From an uncultured Propionibacteriaceae bacterium (lineage in GTDB: Bacteria > Actinomycetota > Actinomycetes > Propionibacteriales > Propionibacteriaceae), in assembly GCA_945911015.1 (NCBI GenBank), contig CAMDZW010000016.1, positions 1-64,000 on the forward strand: a stretch of DNA of 64,000 bases, read 5' to 3'. Position numbers and translations under genes: made by a program. The first letter of the stretch is position 1. Each line of letters starts with the position of its first letter. Shown piece by piece: positions 30,733-38,689 of this stretch. The notes under the pieces were generated by a model. The model was not told where the DNA came from. It was given only the letters and a program-made list of their open reading frames with translations, and ran no database searches.

Positions 30733-30756
30733 GGGCCCCGGACGGTTCCGGGGCCC
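30733..30756. terminator. Bidirectional terminator between pyk and tRNA-Leu
   Basis: A perfect 10-bp stem, GGGCCCCGGA with TCCGGGGCCC, and a CGGT loop. On the minus strand it is followed by TTTCCTTTCC, so it should end the tRNA transcript. On the plus strand it ends pyk. Confidence 0.85.
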
Positions 30757-30766
30757 GATCAATCTG

Positions 30767-30850
30767 TACCGGGGAGGGGACTCGAACCCCCAGATCCTTT
30801 CGGACAGACGATTTTGAGTCGCCCGCGTCTACCAATTCCGCCACCCCGGC
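30767..30850 (-). tRNA. tRNA-Leu (anticodon CAA)
   Basis: An 84-nt class II tRNA on the minus strand. The acceptor stem is GCCGGGG with CCCCGGT, and the discriminator base is A. The D-arm region is GGCGGAATTGGTAGACGC. The anticodon loop is CTCAAAA, giving anticodon CAA for UUG codons. A long variable arm and a GGTTCGAGTCC T-loop follow. The 3' CCA is not encoded. A possible -10, TACAGT, lies 18 nt upstream on the same strand (30874-30869). Confidence 0.96.
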
Positions 30851-31016
30851 GCGAATGCAGCGGGTGCAACTGTAGCAGGATCTTCGGCGTCGGTCCCATC
30901 TGGGCAGGCACCGTCCATCTGCAGGCTTTCCTGTAGTGCATTACCATGAGGAGGTCGTGGCCGGCCCTCCGCTGCACAGCCGCCACACACCGAACTTCAT
31001 CAATGAAAGGTTTGAA

Positions 31017-31676
31017 ATGACTGACTCCCCGGCGACGGAGCCCACCGTCGATCCCGACCTGCCCGTCCGCCGCGTTCTGGTGGCCGAGGACGAGGTCCTG
31101 ATCCGTCGCGACCTGGTCGAGATGCTGACCGCCGAGGGGTACGAGGTCGTGGGCGAGGCCGGGGACGGCGAGCAGGCACTCGAGAAGGCCCGCGAGCTCG
31201 ACCCCGACCTGGTCGTCATGGATGTCCAGATGCCCAAGATGGACGGCATCGCCGCGGCAGAGATCATCGCCAACGAGCGGATCGCGCCGGTGGTCATGCT
31301 GACCGCCTTCAGCCAGCGTGAGCTGGTCGAGCGGGCCCGTGAGGCCGGCGCCATGGCCTACGTGGTCAAGCCTTTCGACCGCTCCGACGTCATCCCCGCC
31401 ATCGAGATCGCCATCGCCCGGTTCGCCGAGATCCGCGCGGTCGAGGCCGAGGTCGCCGATCTGGAGGAGCGGCTCGCCTCTCGCAAGGCCGTCGACCAGG
31501 CCAAGGCGCTGCTGCAGGCCGGTCTGGGACTCAGCGAGGCCGAGGCCTTCCGGTGGATCCAGAAGACCGCCATGGACCTGCGCAAGTCGATGCGCGAAGT
31601 CGCCGACGGGGTCATCGAGAACTCCAACAAGGTCAAGAAGGAAGGCAAGGCCGCGAAGCGGACGCGTCGGGACTGA
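31017..31676 (+). CDS. pdtaR: Response regulator with ANTAR RNA-binding domain (PdtaR-like)
   Basis: A 219-residue two-domain regulator. The receiver domain has the acidic pocket AEDE, phospho-acceptor Asp69 (VVMDVQMPKMDG), Thr96 and Lys118 (VVKPF). The C-terminal ANTAR domain (ASRKAVDQAKALLQ, FRWIQKTAMDLRKSM) binds paired hexanucleotide hairpins in mRNA leaders and causes antitermination. In mycobacteria PdtaR pairs with the kinase PdtaS and regulates, among others, ethanolamine or stress genes. No kinase gene lies in the window. ATG 31017 has AAAGG upstream. An earlier in-frame start at 30936 adds unconserved residues. Confidence 0.9.
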   Translation: MTDSPATEPTVDPDLPVRRVLVAEDEVLIRRDLVEMLTAEGYEVVGEAGDGEQALEKARELDPDLVVMDVQMPKMDGIAAAEIIANERIAPVVMLTAFSQRELVERAREAGAMAYVVKPFDRSDVIPAIEIAIARFAEIRAVEAEVADLEERLASRKAVDQAKALLQAGLGLSEAEAFRWIQKTAMDLRKSMREVADGVIENSNKVKKEGKAAKRTRRD

Positions 31677-31684
31677 CGGTCCGA

Positions 31685-32092
31685 TCAGGCCGCAGGGTTG
31701 GTCACGGCCTGGCAGGTGACCCGTGCCGTGCACAGCCGCTCGCCGACGTCGTCGACCAGCACCACCTCGTAACTCAGCACCGTACGGCCCAGGCGGAGTG
31801 CGGTCGCCGTCCCGGTGACCCACCCCGTGCGGGCTGGGCGGTGGTGGGTGGCGTTGATGTCGACGCCGACCGCGACCCGATCCGGCAGCACCGCAGCTGC
31901 CGCCCCGATCGAGGCCAGGGATTCGGCGAGCACGCAGGAAGCGCCGCCGTGCCACATCCCGATCGGCTGGGTGTTCCCCTCGACCGGCATCCGGCCGACC
32001 ACCTTCTCCGGGCTCACCTCCAACAGCTCGAGGCCCATCGTGGTGTCGAGGGCTGAGGTGAAGTTCCTCACCCAGTCGGGCAAACCGGTCAT
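31685..32092 (-). CDS. Hotdog-fold thioesterase (PaaI/YdiI-like)
   Basis: A 135-residue single hotdog-domain protein, probably an acyl-CoA thioesterase. Family features include MPVEGNTQPIGMWHGGASCVLAESLAS around the substrate tunnel and catalytic acid, and VGVDINATHHRPAR. ATG 32092 has AGGAGA 7 nt upstream. The frame continues open for another 1.5 kb against polA, but that is antisense shadow. It is divergent from polA across 39 bp and converges on pdtaR with 8 bp between stops. Confidence 0.88.
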   Translation of the reverse strand: MTGLPDWVRNFTSALDTTMGLELLEVSPEKVVGRMPVEGNTQPIGMWHGGASCVLAESLASIGAAAAVLPDRVAVGVDINATHHRPARTGWVTGTATALRLGRTVLSYEVVLVDDVGERLCTARVTCQAVTNPAA

Positions 32093-32119
32093 CGCTGTCT
32101 CCTCTCGGTCAGCGCAGTC

Positions 32120-32125
32120 TAGAGT
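32120..32125 (+). promoter_or_regulatory. Possible -10 for leaderless polA
   Basis: TAGAGT lies 6 nt before the polA GTG, inside the 39-bp divergent gap, with no ribosome site. The -35 is not convincing. Confidence 0.45.
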
Positions 32126-32131
32126 CTTGGT

Positions 32132-34831
32132 GTGACCACTCCTGCACGTCTGCTGCTGATCGACGGCCACTCCGTGGCCTACCGGGCCTTCTTCGCTCTG
32201 CCGGTGGAGAACTTCGCGACCAGTTCCGGTCAACACACCAACGGGGTGTTCGGTTTCACCTCGATGCTGATCAATGTGCTGCGCGACGAGCAACCCACCC
32301 ATGTGGCGGTTGCCTTCGACCGGTCCCGGATCACCTTTCGGACCGAGCTGTACACCGAGTACAAGGCGCAACGCTCCGCCTCGCCCGACGAGTTCAAGGG
32401 GCAGGTCAACCTGATCAAGGAAGTCCTGGACGCACTCTCGGTGCCGTGGCTGGACCTGGCCGGTTACGAGGCCGATGACATCATCGCCACCTGGGCGACC
32501 CGGGCCGTGACCGAGGACGGGATCGACGAGGTGCTGATCTGCACCGGTGACCGGGATGCCCTGCAGCTGGTCTCTGATCGCGTCACCGTGCTCTATCCGC
32601 GCAAGGGTGTCTCCGACCTGGCTCGGATGACCCCGGCTGCGGTCGAGGAGAAGTATGGGGTCTCCCCGCAGCGATATCCCGAACTTGCTGCTCTGGTCGG
32701 GGAGAGCAGCGACAACCTGCCCGGTGTGCCCGGGGTCGGCCCGAAGACTGCCGCCAAGTGGTTGGCTGCCCACGACGGCCTGGACAATGTGGTGGCCCAT
32801 GCGCCGTCGATCAAGGGCAAGGTCGGGGAGAAGCTGCGGGACCACCTCGACGACGTCATCCGCAACCGTCAGGTCAACGCGCTGGTGCGTGATCTCGATC
32901 TTGACCTTGTTCCGGCCGACATGGCCCGGCAACCGTGGGACCGGGAGAAGGTCCACACCCTGTTCGATGCGCTCGAATTCCGCGTGCTGCGGGACCGCCT
33001 GCTGGAGACCCAGTCCGAGAGCGCCGAACCCGAGGGTGGTTTCGAGGTCGAGGGCGAGACCCTCACCGGCGCCGATGTCGTCCGGTGGTTGGGCGAGCAC
33101 ACCAGCGGCGCGCGCACCGGTCTCGATGTCACCGGTCACTGGGGTTCGGGCACCGGGGACATCACCGCCTTTTCCTTCGCCGCAGAAGACGGTTCCGCGG
33201 CCTGGCTGGACGTCGCCGAGCTCGACGCCGAGGCCGACCAGGTGTTGGCCGACTGGCTCGCCGATGCCGACCATCCCAAAGCCCTCCACGAGGCGAAGGG
33301 GCCGTTGCTGGCCGCCTGGGCCCGAGGCTGGGACATCCACGGGATCAGCGCTGACACCCAGCTGGCGGCCTATCTCGTCCGCCCCGACCAGCGCACCTTT
33401 GACCTGGCCGACCTGACAGCCCGCTATCTCAAGCGGGAGCTGCGGATCGAGGCCCCACCGGTCGAGGCACAACCGGCCCTGCAGGATGCCTTCGACTTTG
33501 GCGACGAACAGACCGATGATGTGGTCCAGCAGGCCGCCATGGTCCGGGCGCGGGCGGTGATCGACCTGGCCGCCGCGCTCGACACCGAGGTGGCCGAGCG
33601 GGGCGGCACCAGCCTGCACCACGATGTCGAGCTGCCGCTGGAGCGCACCCTGGCCCGGATGGAACAGATCGGGATCGCCATCGACACCGACCTGCTCGCC
33701 GAGCTGGAGTCAGACTTCGACCGGCAGGTGAGCGATGCCGCCGAGGCCGCCTATGCGGTGCTCGGCAAACAGATCAACCTGGGCTCTCCGAAACAGCTCC
33801 AGGGTGTGCTCTTCGACGATCTCGCGATGCCGAAGACCCGGCGCACGAAATCGGGGTGGACCACCGATGCCGATGCCCTGCAGAGCCTGTTCGAGAAGAC
33901 CGAGCATCCCTTCCTGGCGCATCTGTTGGCCCATCGCGACGCGATCCGGCTGCGGCAGACCGTGGAAGGGCTGCTCAAGGCGGTCGCCTCGGACGGCCGG
34001 ATCCACACGACCTATGGCCAGACGGTGGCCGCCACCGGACGGCTGTCCTCGACCGATCCCAACCTGCAGAACATCCCGATCCGCACCGAGGCGGGCCGAC
34101 GGATCCGTGAGGCCTTTGTGGTCGGCGCGGGCTTCTCTTCGCTGATGAGTGCCGACTACTCCCAGATCGAGATGCGGATCATGGCCCACGCCAGTGGGGA
34201 GGAAGCTTTGATCGAGGCCTTCCGGACCGGTGAGGACTTCCACACCATCACCGCGTCGCGGGTCTTCCAGGTTGCCCACGACGAGGTCGACCAGGCCCAG
34301 CGCGCCAAGATCAAGGCCATGAACTACGGCCTCGCCTATGGGTTGAGTGCCTACGGGTTGAGCCAGCAGCTGCGGATCTCGACCGGGGAGGCCAAGGAGC
34401 TGATGGAGGAGTACTTCGAGCGCTTCGGTGGCGTCCGGGACTACCTCCAGGATGTCGTGGCCCAGGCCCGTCGGGACGGCTGGACCCAGACCATCCTGGG
34501 CCGGCGGCGGTATCTGCCCGATCTGACCAGCTCCAACCGGCAACGTCGTGAGATGGCCGAACGGATGGCACTCAACGCCCCGATCCAGGGATCGGCCGCC
34601 GACATCATCAAGATCGCGATGCTCGATGTCGAGCGGGCCCTGACCGAGGCCGGTCTGTCCAGCCGCATGCTGCTGCAGGTCCACGACGAACTCGTTCTCG
34701 AGGTCGCCCCCGGCGAACAGGAACTGGTCGCCGAACTGGTCCGGGCCAGGATGGGCGGCGCGGTCGAACTCGAGGTGCCCCTGGACGTGTCGATCGGCAA
34801 CGGAGAGAACTGGCACGACGCGGCGCACTGA
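32132..34831 (+). CDS. polA: DNA polymerase I
   Basis: An 899-residue family A polymerase for Okazaki fragment processing and repair synthesis. The 5'-nuclease domain covers residues 1-290 (LLIDGHSVAYRAFFAL, GVPGVGPKTAAKWL). The 3'-5' exonuclease-like domain (~310-470) reads GLDVTGHW where active enzymes have D-x-E, and HEAKGP replaces the second motif, so proofreading is probably lost. The polymerase domain has motif A SADYSQIEMRIMAHASG, motif B RAKIKAMNYGLAYGLSAYG and motif C QVHDELVLEV. GTG start, apparently leaderless. Confidence 0.97.
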   Translation: MTTPARLLLIDGHSVAYRAFFALPVENFATSSGQHTNGVFGFTSMLINVLRDEQPTHVAVAFDRSRITFRTELYTEYKAQRSASPDEFKGQVNLIKEVLDALSVPWLDLAGYEADDIIATWATRAVTEDGIDEVLICTGDRDALQLVSDRVTVLYPRKGVSDLARMTPAAVEEKYGVSPQRYPELAALVGESSDNLPGVPGVGPKTAAKWLAAHDGLDNVVAHAPSIKGKVGEKLRDHLDDVIRNRQVNALVRDLDLDLVPADMARQPWDREKVHTLFDALEFRVLRDRLLETQSESAEPEGGFEVEGETLTGADVVRWLGEHTSGARTGLDVTGHWGSGTGDITAFSFAAEDGSAAWLDVAELDAEADQVLADWLADADHPKALHEAKGPLLAAWARGWDIHGISADTQLAAYLVRPDQRTFDLADLTARYLKRELRIEAPPVEAQPALQDAFDFGDEQTDDVVQQAAMVRARAVIDLAAALDTEVAERGGTSLHHDVELPLERTLARMEQIGIAIDTDLLAELESDFDRQVSDAAEAAYAVLGKQINLGSPKQLQGVLFDDLAMPKTRRTKSGWTTDADALQSLFEKTEHPFLAHLLAHRDAIRLRQTVEGLLKAVASDGRIHTTYGQTVAATGRLSSTDPNLQNIPIRTEAGRRIREAFVVGAGFSSLMSADYSQIEMRIMAHASGEEALIEAFRTGEDFHTITASRVFQVAHDEVDQAQRAKIKAMNYGLAYGLSAYGLSQQLRISTGEAKELMEEYFERFGGVRDYLQDVVAQARRDGWTQTILGRRRYLPDLTSSNRQRREMAERMALNAPIQGSAADIIKIAMLDVERALTEAGLSSRMLLQVHDELVLEVAPGEQELVAELVRARMGGAVELEVPLDVSIGNGENWHDAAH

Positions 34832-34863
34832 CCGCACTTGTCCGGTGCGGCAGACTGGCTCGC

Positions 34864-35565
34864 GTGACTACGTGGGAAGAACGGTTGAACGCGGCGGTCG
34901 ACCAGGCCCTTGCCGTGGCTGACGGAGTGGCAGACCGGAGGTTGGCCGCAATCCGCGCCGCCCGGCCCGGGATCACTCCGGCCCAGGCGACGCGGCTGTT
35001 GGAGCGCGAGTTCGCCGGGCTGACGGTCACCACCGGGGCCGGTACGGGACTGGCTGCAGCGGTGCCGGTGGTCGGTCTGCCCGGAGCGATCGGGTTGGCC
35101 GGTGTCGACCTGGTCACCTTCCTGACGGCGGCTGCGGCCCATTCTCTGGCGGTGGCCCGGGTGCACGGGCAGGACTTCCGGTCGATCGAGCGACAGCGCG
35201 CGCTGGTGTTGGCCGTCCTGGTCGGCAATGCCGGCGGCAAGGTCGTGCTCAACACGGTCGGGCGGACCGGGGTCCGCTGGGGGCAGTCGCTGGCGGCCAC
35301 CTTGCCGTTGCAGCTGTTGAAGCGGCTCAACACCCTGCTCGGTGGCATGTTGGTCCGCAAGTTCGGCCCCAAGGCGGGCCTGGTCGCGGTCGTGAAGACC
35401 ATCCCGCTCGGTCTGGGGGCCGTGATCGGTGGCACCGGCAACTTTGTGCTCGGCCGCGAGGTCATCCACTCCACCCGCGAGGCCTTCGGCGAACCGCCGG
35501 CCCGATTCCCTGCCGACGGTGACGAGGATCCCTTTGACCCGGATGGGGACGGGCCGGTAGTCTGA
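34864..35565 (+). CDS. Hypothetical membrane-associated protein (EcsC-like)
   Basis: A 233-residue Ala/Gly-rich protein that I do not recognise firmly. It has a hydrophobic glycine-rich segment near 58-90 (GTGLAAAVPVVGLPGAIGL) and a second near 110-130. A third segment (GLVAVVKTIPLGLGAVIGG) lies near 180-200. The C-terminus is acidic (DGDEDPFDPDGDG). The pattern resembles EcsC-family proteins. GTG start, 33 bp after polA. The rpsA promoter lies inside its last codons. Function unknown. Confidence 0.75.
   Translation: MTTWEERLNAAVDQALAVADGVADRRLAAIRAARPGITPAQATRLLEREFAGLTVTTGAGTGLAAAVPVVGLPGAIGLAGVDLVTFLTAAAAHSLAVARVHGQDFRSIERQRALVLAVLVGNAGGKVVLNTVGRTGVRWGQSLAATLPLQLLKRLNTLLGGMLVRKFGPKAGLVAVVKTIPLGLGAVIGGTGNFVLGREVIHSTREAFGEPPARFPADGDEDPFDPDGDGPVV
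35534..35563 (+). promoter_or_regulatory. Predicted rpsA promoter inside the upstream gene
   Basis: TTGACC (35534-35539), 18-bp spacer, TAGTCT (35558-35563), overlapping the 3' end of the preceding coding region. It would give an rpsA leader of about 130 nt. Confidence 0.65.
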
Positions 35566-35700
35566 GGCGTCGCTGTGCTCTGCCTGCCCTCGTACGGAGT
35601 GGGGTGGGCTGGCCCGGATCGAGATCGAGCGATCGGATCCGACGGGTCGAGGACACGGTGCGCCCAACTCAACATCCAGTCCACATCGGAGCCCTACTAC

Positions 35701-37158
35701 ATGACCTCATCTCTCGAGGCTGCCCCTCAGGTGGCCATCGACGACTTCGAGTCTCCGGAAGCTTTTCTGGAGGCCGTCGACGCCACCATCAAGTACTTCA
35801 ACGACGGCGACATCGTCGCCGGCACCGTGGTCAAGGTTGATCGGGACGAAGTCCTGCTCGACATCGGCTACAAGACCGAAGGCGTCATTCCCTCCAAGGA
35901 ACTGTCGATCAAGCACGATGTCGATCCGTTCGACGTTGTCAAGGTCGGTGACGAGGTGGAAGCCCTCGTCCAGCAGAAGGAGGACAAGGAAGGCCGCCTG
36001 ATCCTGTCCAAGAAGCGTGCTCAGTACGAGCGCGCCTGGGGCACGATCGAGAAGATCAAGGAAGAGGACGGTGTCGTCACCGGTTCGGTGATCGAGGTCG
36101 TCAAGGGTGGTCTGATCATCGACATCGGCCTGCGCGGCTTCCTGCCCGCCTCGCTGGTCGAGATGCGTCGGGTCCGCGACCTCCAGCCGTACGTCGGCCA
36201 GGAGCTTGAGGCCAAGATCATCGAGCTGGACAAGAACCGCAACAACGTTGTCCTGTCGCGCCGCGCGTGGCTGGAACAGACCCAGTCGGAGGTTCGCCAG
36301 AACTTCCTCACCCAGCTGCAGAAGGGCCAGATCCGCAAGGGCGTCGTGTCCTCGATCGTCAACTTCGGTGCCTTCGTGGACCTGGGCGGCGTCGACGGTC
36401 TGGTGCACGTCTCGGAGCTGTCCTGGAAGCACATCGACCACCCGAGCGAGGTCGTCGCGGTCGGCGACCCGGTCACCGTCGAGGTGCTGGACGTCGACAT
36501 GGACCGCGAGCGTGTCTCGCTGTCGTTGAAGGCGACCCAGGAAGATCCGTGGCAGGCCTTCGCCCGTACTCACCAGATCGGTCAGATCGTGCCGGGCAAG
36601 GTCACCAAGCTGGTGCCGTTTGGTGCCTTCGTCCGCGTCGAGGACGGCATCGAGGGACTTGTTCACGTCTCGGAGCTCGCCGTGCGTCACGTCGAGATCC
36701 CCGAACAGGTCGTCACGGTCAACGACGACGTCATGGTCAAGATCATCGACATCGATCTCGACCGTCGTCGGATCTCGCTGTCGCTCAAGCAGGCCAACGA
36801 GAACATCGATGTCAACGCCGAGGACTTCGATCCGACGCTGTACGGCATGACTGCCTCGTACGACGAGCAGGGCAACTACCTCTACCCGGAGGGCTTCGAC
36901 CCGGAGACCGGCGAATGGCTCGAGGGTTACGAGGAGCAGCGGGGGGCATGGGAGCAGCAGTACGCTGAGGCCCACGCCCGCTGGGAAGCGCACAAGAAGC
37001 AGGTCGAGGAGGCCGAGGTTGCCGAGGTCACCGCTGCCGCAGAGCCGCCCGCCGGCTCGGCCAGCTTCGGTGGCGAAACCGAGGCCGCACCGAGCGAGGG
37101 TTCGCTCGCCTCGGATGAGGCACTGCAGGCGCTGCGCGACAAGCTCACCGGCGGCTGA
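35701..37158 (+). CDS. rpsA: 30S ribosomal protein S1
   Basis: A 485-residue S1 with four S1 RNA-binding repeats (about residues 35-105, 120-187, 205-275 and 290-360), the usual actinobacterial number. Repeats 3 and 4 carry GAFVDLGGVDGLVHVSELS and FVRVEDGIEGLVHVSEL. A Glu/Gln-rich tail of about 110 residues follows. S1 helps mRNAs bind the 30S subunit. ATG 35701 has CGGAG about 10 nt upstream. The earlier in-frame start at 35575 is rejected because its extension is unlike S1. It is followed by a strong terminator. Confidence 0.97.
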   Translation: MTSSLEAAPQVAIDDFESPEAFLEAVDATIKYFNDGDIVAGTVVKVDRDEVLLDIGYKTEGVIPSKELSIKHDVDPFDVVKVGDEVEALVQQKEDKEGRLILSKKRAQYERAWGTIEKIKEEDGVVTGSVIEVVKGGLIIDIGLRGFLPASLVEMRRVRDLQPYVGQELEAKIIELDKNRNNVVLSRRAWLEQTQSEVRQNFLTQLQKGQIRKGVVSSIVNFGAFVDLGGVDGLVHVSELSWKHIDHPSEVVAVGDPVTVEVLDVDMDRERVSLSLKATQEDPWQAFARTHQIGQIVPGKVTKLVPFGAFVRVEDGIEGLVHVSELAVRHVEIPEQVVTVNDDVMVKIIDIDLDRRRISLSLKQANENIDVNAEDFDPTLYGMTASYDEQGNYLYPEGFDPETGEWLEGYEEQRGAWEQQYAEAHARWEAHKKQVEEAEVAEVTAAAEPPAGSASFGGETEAAPSEGSLASDEALQALRDKLTGG

Positions 37159-37188
37159 CCGTCTCTGGTGCACGCCGATTGGCCGTGT

Positions 37189-37219
37189 GAAGGCCCCGAG
37201 GAATTTCCTCGGGGCCTTC
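37189..37219 (+). terminator. Terminator after rpsA
   Basis: A perfect 15-bp inverted repeat, GAAGGCCCCGAGGAA with TTCCTCGGGGCCTTC around one T. The true loop will open by a few bases. It is followed by CGCCCATTTTC, which contains a short T-run. Confidence 0.9.
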
Positions 37220-37327
37220 GCCCATTTTCGGGGCCGGTACGGCACAATGATCGGATCAGTTGAGCCCTTTGACGCGCACCCTTGTCCAAGGCGTTCACAT
37301 CACATCGCACTTGAGGAGGAGCACGTC

Positions 37328-38689
37328 GTGACCTGTCCGCACTGTCAGGCCGGCGTCCCCGACGTCGCGCACTTCTGCCACCGCTGTGGACAGGACCTGC
37401 GTACCGGGGACGACCTGTCGCGCCGCAGGAGCTTTGCGGTCAAACCGGATGAGCCGGTCGCATCCTTTGCGATCCTGTCCACGGTGATGCCGCGAGGTGC
37501 CGGACAGCGACCGTCCACCTATCGACTGGCGCTGGTCATTGGTCTGACTGCCGCGCTGCTGTCGGTGATCTTCGGCAGCCTGCCCAGCGCCATCCTGGTG
37601 GCTGTGGTGACAGTGCCGCTGACCTACATCGTCTACCTCTATGACACGAACCTGTGGGACGACCAGCCGGTCAAGGTGACCGGCATCGCCTTCGGGGCGG
37701 TGTTCATTGCTGCCCTGGCCTTCACGATCGTGTGGACCAGGATCGGCGGGGCGGCCGATCCGTTCGCCGGCTACCCGTTCGGCCGGACCCTGCTGTTCGT
37801 CCTCGCGGTGCCGATCATCGGCGAGATCATCCGTCAGATCGGCCCGGTCGTGCTGGCCAGCCGTCCACAGTTCGACGACCTGCTCGACGGCCTGACCTTC
37901 GGCGTGGTCGCCGGCGTCGCCTACAGTGCGGCCGAGACGCTGGTCATGTACTGGCCCGCCGTCGTGGGCGGCGCCTCGGACAGCGACGGGATCGCGACCT
38001 GGGTGTCGGTGATCTTCCTGCACGGCTTCATCAAGCCTGTGATCCTGGGAACCGCCAGTGGTATTGCCGGGGCAGAGTTCTCCGGTCTGGGCAAGGGGTA
38101 CGACGGGTTCACCCGTCGCTATCTGCGCGGTGTGCTGATCGCTGTCGGATCGGTCGTCGTGTTCAACCTCGGCCTCAGCCTGCTCGGCGTGATCAACGAC
38201 GCGACCATCTCGATCACCCTGTCGGTGTTCTGGGGCCTGGTCGTGGCCGGTGCGCTCATCCTCATGCTGCGCAGTGCACTGCACACCGGCCTGCTCGAGG
38301 CGGCCCTCGAGTCCGCGGCCCGCGATGGTGGGGTCGGCAGTGGCGACGGGTTGGAGTTCTGTCGCCAGTGTGAGATGCCGCTGCTGATGGGGTCGCAGTT
38401 CTGCACCGCCTGTGGCGCCAGCATCGGTGCCCAACATCGCCGGCCCGTGCTGGCCGAACGCACTGCTCCTGCGCTGGTCGGCGTGGGTGAGGTTGACGAT
38501 GAACCGACCGTGGCGATCCAGCTCGACCCCGATACCGGTCCGCCACCGGCCCAGCCGACCGAGATGATCGCTCACCCGCTCGACCAGGGCGAATGGACCG
38601 ATGGTGACGCCGGGGACTCCGATGCAGTGTGGGAGGTGGGGCCGGACACCGACCCCGCAGGCAAGGACGGGAAGGAGGACCAGTCGTGA
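37328..38689 (+). CDS. Zinc-ribbon PrsW-like membrane protein
   Basis: A 453-residue protein with an N-terminal zinc ribbon (C3, C6, C17, C20) and about eight membrane helices (~60-310). A second zinc ribbon lies near 345-365 (CRQC, CTAC), with an acidic tail after it. The membrane part resembles PrsW intramembrane metalloproteases: FDDLLDGLTFGVVAGVAYSAAETL and FLHGFIKPVILGTASGIAGA carry the expected Glu and His. The canonical first EExxK motif is only GEIIRQ, so activity is uncertain. PrsW proteases cut single-pass anti-sigma factors. The next gene, coupled by GTGA, encodes a single-pass membrane protein. GTG 37328 follows a GAGGAGG ribosome site. Confidence 0.72.
   Translation: MTCPHCQAGVPDVAHFCHRCGQDLRTGDDLSRRRSFAVKPDEPVASFAILSTVMPRGAGQRPSTYRLALVIGLTAALLSVIFGSLPSAILVAVVTVPLTYIVYLYDTNLWDDQPVKVTGIAFGAVFIAALAFTIVWTRIGGAADPFAGYPFGRTLLFVLAVPIIGEIIRQIGPVVLASRPQFDDLLDGLTFGVVAGVAYSAAETLVMYWPAVVGGASDSDGIATWVSVIFLHGFIKPVILGTASGIAGAEFSGLGKGYDGFTRRYLRGVLIAVGSVVVFNLGLSLLGVINDATISITLSVFWGLVVAGALILMLRSALHTGLLEAALESAARDGGVGSGDGLEFCRQCEMPLLMGSQFCTACGASIGAQHRRPVLAERTAPALVGVGEVDDEPTVAIQLDPDTGPPPAQPTEMIAHPLDQGEWTDGDAGDSDAVWEVGPDTDPAGKDGKEDQS

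Noticed and set aside
31685-33622. Long minus-strand open frame (645 codons) covering the thioesterase and opposite polA
   Set aside because: Only the last 135 codons look like a protein family and have a ribosome site. The rest is antisense to polA, the usual high-GC shadow effect.
37159-37327. Small gene between rpsA and the PrsW-like gene
   Set aside because: The gap is filled by the rpsA terminator and the next leader, and no small frame has a ribosome site.
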